From: JANNGZ01 sp031404155
Lineage (GTDB): Bacteria; Pseudomonadota; Gammaproteobacteria; Burkholderiales; Burkholderiaceae_C
Assembly (NCBI GenBank): GCA_031404155.1
Contig: JANNGZ010000033.1
Coordinates: 1 to 8,649 of the forward strand
DNA: 8,649 bases
Direction of reading: 5' to 3'
In this document: piece after piece, positions 5,292 through 8,649 of the stretch
How the letters are laid out: every line of letters starts with the position of its first letter
How positions within the stretch are numbered: position 1 is the first letter of the stretch
The notes under the pieces: generated by a model
The model's database searches: none
The model's input: only the letters and a program-made list of their open reading frames with translations
Told to the model about the DNA's origin: nothing
Translations under genes and position numbers: made by a program

Positions 5292-7061
5292 ATGTCGATG
5301 AAACAGCTCTCCGGCCTCGACGCCAGCTTTCTCTATCTCGAAAGCCCGGAGATGCCGATGCATGTGGGTGCGTTGCACGTCTTCGAATTGCACGCCGGCT
5401 ACAAGGGCAAGTTCGCGGCCCGATTGCGCAAGCACATCGCGACCCGCCTGCCGCTGGTGCCGGCGCTGCGCCGCAAGCTGGCCTGGATGCCGCTGAACCT
5501 GGCCAACCCGGCCTGGGTGGATGCCGAGCCCGACCTGCGCGAGCACATCGTCGAGCACAAGCTGCCTGCCTCGGCGCGCCAGGGCAGCGGCATGCCCGAG
5601 CTGGAAGCGGCGGTGGCGCGGCTGCACACGGTGCTGCTCGACCGCAGCAAGCCGCTGTGGAAGTTCCATGTCTTCGAAGGCCTGGCGCCCGGCGCGCTGC
5701 GGCGCAAACGGGTGGCGATGTATACCCAGCTGCACCACGCGGCGGTGGACGGCCAGGCCGCGGTGGCGCTGGCCAATGCGATCCTCGATGCAACGCCCGA
5801 GCCGCGCGAAATCGAACTCAAACCTTCGACGCGGCCGAAAAAATTCAAGCTCGGCATGGCCGAGATGCTGAGCGGTGCGGTGGCCAACCAGGTGCAGCAG
5901 CTCTCGCAACTGGTGCGCACCTTGCCTGCCACCGTGGGCACGCTGTCGGGCGCGGCCAAGCAGGCGGTGGCCAGTTCCAAGCTGGTCACCGGCGACAAAA
6001 AACAGGTGAGCAACCTCGGCCTGGCCCCGCGGTTGCGCATGAACGCGTCCGTCACCGCCAGCCGGGCCTTTGCCGGCGTCAGCGTGCCGCTGCACGAGGT
6101 GAAGGCGCTCGGGCGCTTGCAGCAGGCCACGATCAACGACGTGGTGCTGTTCCTGTGCAGCACCGCGCTGCGCCACCACCTGCAGCAGCATGGGCCGCTG
6201 CCGCGCAAGTCGCTGATTGCGGCGGTGCCGATCTCGTTGCGCGAGAAGGGCGATGCGTCGGCCGACAACCAGGCGTCGATGTCGCTGATCAGCCTGGGCA
6301 CGCACCTGGCGGACCCGGCCAAGCGGCTGGCGCATATCAAGGCGGCCACCCGCGCGATGAAGTCCACGCTCGGCAGCGTCAAGAGCCTGCTGCCCACCGA
6401 CTTCCCCTCGCTCGGGGTGCCCTGGCTGATGGAGGCGGCGGGTGCCATCTACTCGCGGGTGAACGTGGCCGACCGCATGCCGCCGGTGGCCAACGTGACC
6501 ATCTCCAACGTGCCCGGCCCGCCGATCCCGCTGTACATGGCGGGCGCGAAGATGCTGACCAACTACCCCACCTCGATCGTGGTGCACGGGGTGGGGCTGA
6601 ACATCACGGTGCAAAGCTATGACCAGTCGCTGGACTTCGGCGTCATCGCTTGCGCCAAGGCCGTGCCCGAGGTGCGCGAACTCGCCGACGCGATCGGCGC
6701 GGCGGTGGCCGAGTTGCGCGCCTTGCCCGAGCCCGGCGAACGCTTGGCGCCGGCAGCGCCCGCGGTACCCGCCACGCTGGCCGGCATCGCCCGCCAGGTG
6801 GCCGGCCGCGCCGGCCGCGCGATGGCCAAAACCGCGGTCGGCGCCACGCCGCGCTCGATCAAGCAGCCGATCGAAAGTGCGCTGCGCAACACGCGCAAGT
6901 TGATCGGCAGCGACGCCACCAAACTCGCGGCGCGGGTGGTGCCGCAGGTGGCGGTGCAGGCGGTCACGCACGCGGTCGGCCAGGCCGTGACGCGGGCGGT
7001 GAGAACCGCGGCGTCGAGCGTGTCTCGCGGCGTGGCGCGTGCAGGCAAGACCAAGCGCTGA
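5292..7061 (+). CDS. Wax ester synthase/diacylglycerol acyltransferase (WS/DGAT) with C-terminal extension
   Basis: This 589-residue enzyme uses acyl-CoA to esterify fatty alcohols (wax esters) or diacylglycerol (triacylglycerol), acting at the inner face of the cytoplasmic membrane and on nascent lipid droplets. The N-terminus MSMKQLSGLDASFLYLESPEMPMHVG is typical. Family landmarks are all present: PLW (121-123), the catalytic HHAAVDG (148-154, HHxxxDG), IND in TINDVVLFL (281-283), and the ISNVPGP motif (404-410). These place the whole acyltransferase core within residues 1 to about 475, the usual family length being roughly 450-480. Residues about 480-589 are an added tail, rich in Ala, Val, Arg and Lys, with a tandem 8-residue unit (QAVTHAVG, QAVTRAVR at 556-571). 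Its role is unknown; membrane or droplet binding is a guess. The next two genes encode alpha/beta hydrolases, giving a synthesis-plus-hydrolysis locus. Start ATG 5292 has GAGG seven bases upstream. Confidence 0.94.
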   Translation: MSMKQLSGLDASFLYLESPEMPMHVGALHVFELHAGYKGKFAARLRKHIATRLPLVPALRRKLAWMPLNLANPAWVDAEPDLREHIVEHKLPASARQGSGMPELEAAVARLHTVLLDRSKPLWKFHVFEGLAPGALRRKRVAMYTQLHHAAVDGQAAVALANAILDATPEPREIELKPSTRPKKFKLGMAEMLSGAVANQVQQLSQLVRTLPATVGTLSGAAKQAVASSKLVTGDKKQVSNLGLAPRLRMNASVTASRAFAGVSVPLHEVKALGRLQQATINDVVLFLCSTALRHHLQQHGPLPRKSLIAAVPISLREKGDASADNQASMSLISLGTHLADPAKRLAHIKAATRAMKSTLGSVKSLLPTDFPSLGVPWLMEAAGAIYSRVNVADRMPPVANVTISNVPGPPIPLYMAGAKMLTNYPTSIVVHGVGLNITVQSYDQSLDFGVIACAKAVPEVRELADAIGAAVAELRALPEPGERLAPAAPAVPATLAGIARQVAGRAGRAMAKTAVGATPRSIKQPIESALRNTRKLIGSDATKLAARVVPQVAVQAVTHAVGQAVTRAVRTAASSVSRGVARAGKTKR

Positions 7062-7192
7062 GCGCGAGACGCGCCGTGCAGCAAACCCATGGTTGTCGGG
7101 TGGTGACGGGTGCGCATGGGCCAGGGCATTTGGTGCGCTCAGCGCGTCAATTCGAGAGTCAAATCAATAGGCGGGCCGACCCAGAAAACGCC

Positions 7193-7222
7193 ACGACACG
7201 CCGAGCCGGTCGCGGCTACGAT
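7193..7222 (+). promoter_or_regulatory. Possible sigma70 promoter directly upstream of the hydrolase gene
   Basis: ACGACA at 7193-7198 (4 of 6 to TTGACA) and TACGAT at 7217-7222 (4 of 6 to TATAAT) are separated by 18 bases. Transcription would start at about 7228-7230, only a few bases before ATG 7232, implying an almost leaderless mRNA. No Shine-Dalgarno is visible ahead of that ATG. Confidence 0.4.
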
Positions 7223-7231
7223 GCGGCACGA

Positions 7232-8068
7232 ATGAAACCTCAACAGCCCCCGCCGCCCAACGCTTCCGCTTCGGCCTCGCCCTGGTTCCATGAAACCGAC
7301 CTGCGTGCGCCCGGCCCCTGGCTGCTGCTGCTCGAAGGCCGCGCGCCCTGGGAGTTTGCGGCGCTGCTCGCGGCGCGGCCCTGGCTGCGCCGCCTGCCGC
7401 CGGGCGACGGGCACCCGGTGCTCGTGTTTCCAGGCTTCTGCGCCTCCGATGTTTCCACCGTGCCGCTGCGTGGCTTCCTGCGCGACGTCGGATTCACGCC
7501 CTACGAGTGGAAGCAGGGCACCAACCTCGGCCCGCGGCCGGGTGTGCTCGAAGCCTGTCGCAGCCAGCTGCGTGCGATCGCCGACCGCCACGGCCAGAAG
7601 GTCAGCCTCGTCGGCTGGAGCCTGGGCGGTGTGTACGCGCGCGAGTTGGCCAAGCTCGAACCCGGGCTCGCGCGCTGCGTGGTCACGCTCGGTTCGCCCT
7701 TCGCGGGCCACCCGCGCGCCACCAACGCCTGGCGGCTCTACGAGTTGCTCAACCAGCGTTCGGTGCACGACGACGCGCTGATCGCGCAACTGCGCAACGC
7801 ACCGCCGCAACCCACCACGTCGATCTTCTCCAAGAGCGACGGCGTCGTGGCCTGGCAATGCAGCCTCAACGAGGACGCGCCCCACACCGAGAACATCGAG
7901 GTGTCTTCGAGCCATGTCGGCCTGGGCCTGAACCCGCTCGCGCTGTTTGCAATGGCCGACCGGCTGCGCCAGGACCCGGCGCGCTGGCAGCGGTTTGACC
8001 TGGCCGGCGCGCGCCGCCTGTTCTACCGCAGCGGCACCCCGCGGCCGGCCAAGGCCGCGCCGGCCTGA
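7232..8068 (+). CDS. Alpha/beta hydrolase (esterase/lipase-like)
   Basis: This 278-residue protein has an alpha/beta-hydrolase fold. Core strand HPVLVFPGF (61-69) supplies the oxyanion-hole region. The nucleophile elbow is GWSLGG with Ser128-130 region, the serine being residue 130. The likely acid is Asp203 in SKSDGVV, and the likely base is His228 in SSSHVGLG. The set is complete, so an active serine esterase, lipase or acyltransferase is expected. No signal peptide is seen; the N-terminus begins with a Pro/Ser/Ala-rich segment (1-17), so it is probably cytosolic. Its place 170 bases after the WS/DGAT gene suggests a role in turnover or remodelling of wax ester or triacylglycerol, but that is context only. 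ATG 7232 was chosen because upstream in-frame sequence merely shadows the WS/DGAT gene. No Shine-Dalgarno precedes it, and a promoter-like element ends only nine bases upstream. Confidence 0.88.
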   Translation: MKPQQPPPPNASASASPWFHETDLRAPGPWLLLLEGRAPWEFAALLAARPWLRRLPPGDGHPVLVFPGFCASDVSTVPLRGFLRDVGFTPYEWKQGTNLGPRPGVLEACRSQLRAIADRHGQKVSLVGWSLGGVYARELAKLEPGLARCVVTLGSPFAGHPRATNAWRLYELLNQRSVHDDALIAQLRNAPPQPTTSIFSKSDGVVAWQCSLNEDAPHTENIEVSSSHVGLGLNPLALFAMADRLRQDPARWQRFDLAGARRLFYRSGTPRPAKAAPA

Positions 8069-8088
8069 AGCGGCTGCGCCCGAGCCCG

Positions 8089-8649
8089 ATGCAGATTTCA
8101 GCCAACAGCGTCTCGATCGAAGTCGACGACCAGGGCAGCCCGAACGGCGAGCCGCTGCTGATGATCATGGGCCTGGGCATGCAGCTGATCGCCTGGCCGC
8201 AGGAACTGGTGCAGATGCTGGTCAGCCGCGGCTACCGCGTCATCCGCCTGGACAACCGCGACGCCGGGCTGAGCCAGGCCTTCGATGCGCAGGGGGTGCC
8301 CAACCTGGCCTTGGTGGCTGCGAAATACACGCTGCGCCTGCCGGTGCGCGGGCCCTATTCGCTGGCCGACATGGCGGCCGACAGCATCGGTGTGCTCGAC
8401 GCGCTGGGCGTGGCGCGTGCGCATGTGGTCGGCGCCTCGATGGGCGGCATGATCGCGCAGCACATGGCCTTCACCCAGCCGCAGCGCGTGAAGAGCCTGA
8501 CCCTGATGATGACCAGCACCGGCGCGCGGCGCCTGCCGCAGGCGAGCCTGAAAGTGCGCGGCGCCTTGCTCGAGCGGCGGCCCGCGGCCAACGACGCCGA
8601 GGCCACCGTGGCCCGGCTTGAGCGCGTCTTCACGCTGATCGGCAGCCCC
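8089..8649 (+). CDS. Alpha/beta fold hydrolase, 3' truncated by window
   Basis: The frame opens at ATG 8089, 20 bases after the previous stop, and stays open to the window end, giving the first 187 residues. Typical whole proteins of this type are about 280-310 residues, so roughly 100 are missing. LLMIMGLGMQ (23-32) is the oxyanion strand and loop, RLDNRDAGLS (53-62) the conserved turn seen in RdmC/haloperoxidase-like hydrolases, and VVGASMGGMIAQ (113-124) the nucleophile elbow with Ser117. The catalytic Asp and His lie beyond the window. It is not closely similar to the hydrolase just upstream, so this is not a recent duplication. The short gap suggests one transcript with the preceding gene. 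No strong Shine-Dalgarno is seen. The exact substrate is unknown; esters from the neighbouring acyltransferase are possible. Confidence 0.9.
   Translation, partial: MQISANSVSIEVDDQGSPNGEPLLMIMGLGMQLIAWPQELVQMLVSRGYRVIRLDNRDAGLSQAFDAQGVPNLALVAAKYTLRLPVRGPYSLADMAADSIGVLDALGVARAHVVGASMGGMIAQHMAFTQPQRVKSLTLMMTSTGARRLPQASLKVRGALLERRPAANDAEATVARLERVFTLIGSP

Noticed and set aside
5043..6971. A 642-codon minus-strand open frame opposite WS/DGAT
   Set aside because: It is the mirror of a conserved gene, with Arg/His/Gly/Gln-rich low-complexity product and no motif.
7062..7231. Terminator after WS/DGAT (GCGCG-AGA-CGCGC at 7062-7074; CCCATG/CATGGG at 7086-7120)
   Set aside because: The first stem is only 5 bp, the second has a 23-base loop, and neither is followed by a T-run.
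7139..7915. A 258-codon minus-strand open frame opposite the first hydrolase
   Set aside because: The + strand frame has a full catalytic triad and family motifs. The antisense product shows none.

Overview
The window is GC-rich (about 68-72% in the lines I counted by hand within the large genes). Its gene content and codon habits suggest a betaproteobacterium, most likely order Burkholderiales. That placement is inferred from overall protein style, the TypA C-terminus and promoter-like TACGAT elements; no 16S or other decisive marker is present. All supported genes lie on the + strand. The long minus-strand open frames are mirror images of high-GC coding sequence.

Left part (1-3464): the 3' end of the translational GTPase gene typA/bipA, then a 10-TM EamA/DMT-family transporter, then a full-length monofunctional formate--tetrahydrofolate ligase (fhs), an ATP-dependent entry point of formate into one-carbon metabolism. 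These look like separate core-type transcription units. The gaps hold strong hairpins: an 11-bp stem after typA, an 8-bp stem just after the transporter, and an 11-bp stem in the fhs leader that competes with a 7-bp alternative.

Middle part (3465-5291): accessory in character. It holds a small NTF2-like/SgcJ-type predicted lipoprotein, a short secreted-protein gene that can be read only by assuming two +1 frameshifts, and a GNAT acetyltransferase whose start is unclear. GC is clearly lower within this part (about 52-55% in two 60-base lines of the GNAT gene). A 28-codon open frame with a gene-like C-terminus overlaps the GNAT end and may be the 3' stub of an interrupted gene.

Right part (5292-8649): a neutral-lipid locus. 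A WS/DGAT-type wax ester synthase/diacylglycerol acyltransferase carries an unusual basic, Ala-rich C-terminal extension. It is followed by an alpha/beta hydrolase with a complete Ser-Asp-His set and by a second, unrelated alpha/beta hydrolase that runs off the window. A plausible division of labour is synthesis of wax esters or triacylglycerols by the first gene and ester hydrolysis by the next two.

I found no tRNA, rRNA, CRISPR array, insertion sequence or phage gene, and no clear case for a wholly new system. The observations most worth a second look are the acyltransferase tail, the doubly frameshifted secreted gene, the fhs leader structure and the possibly leaderless hydrolase gene.
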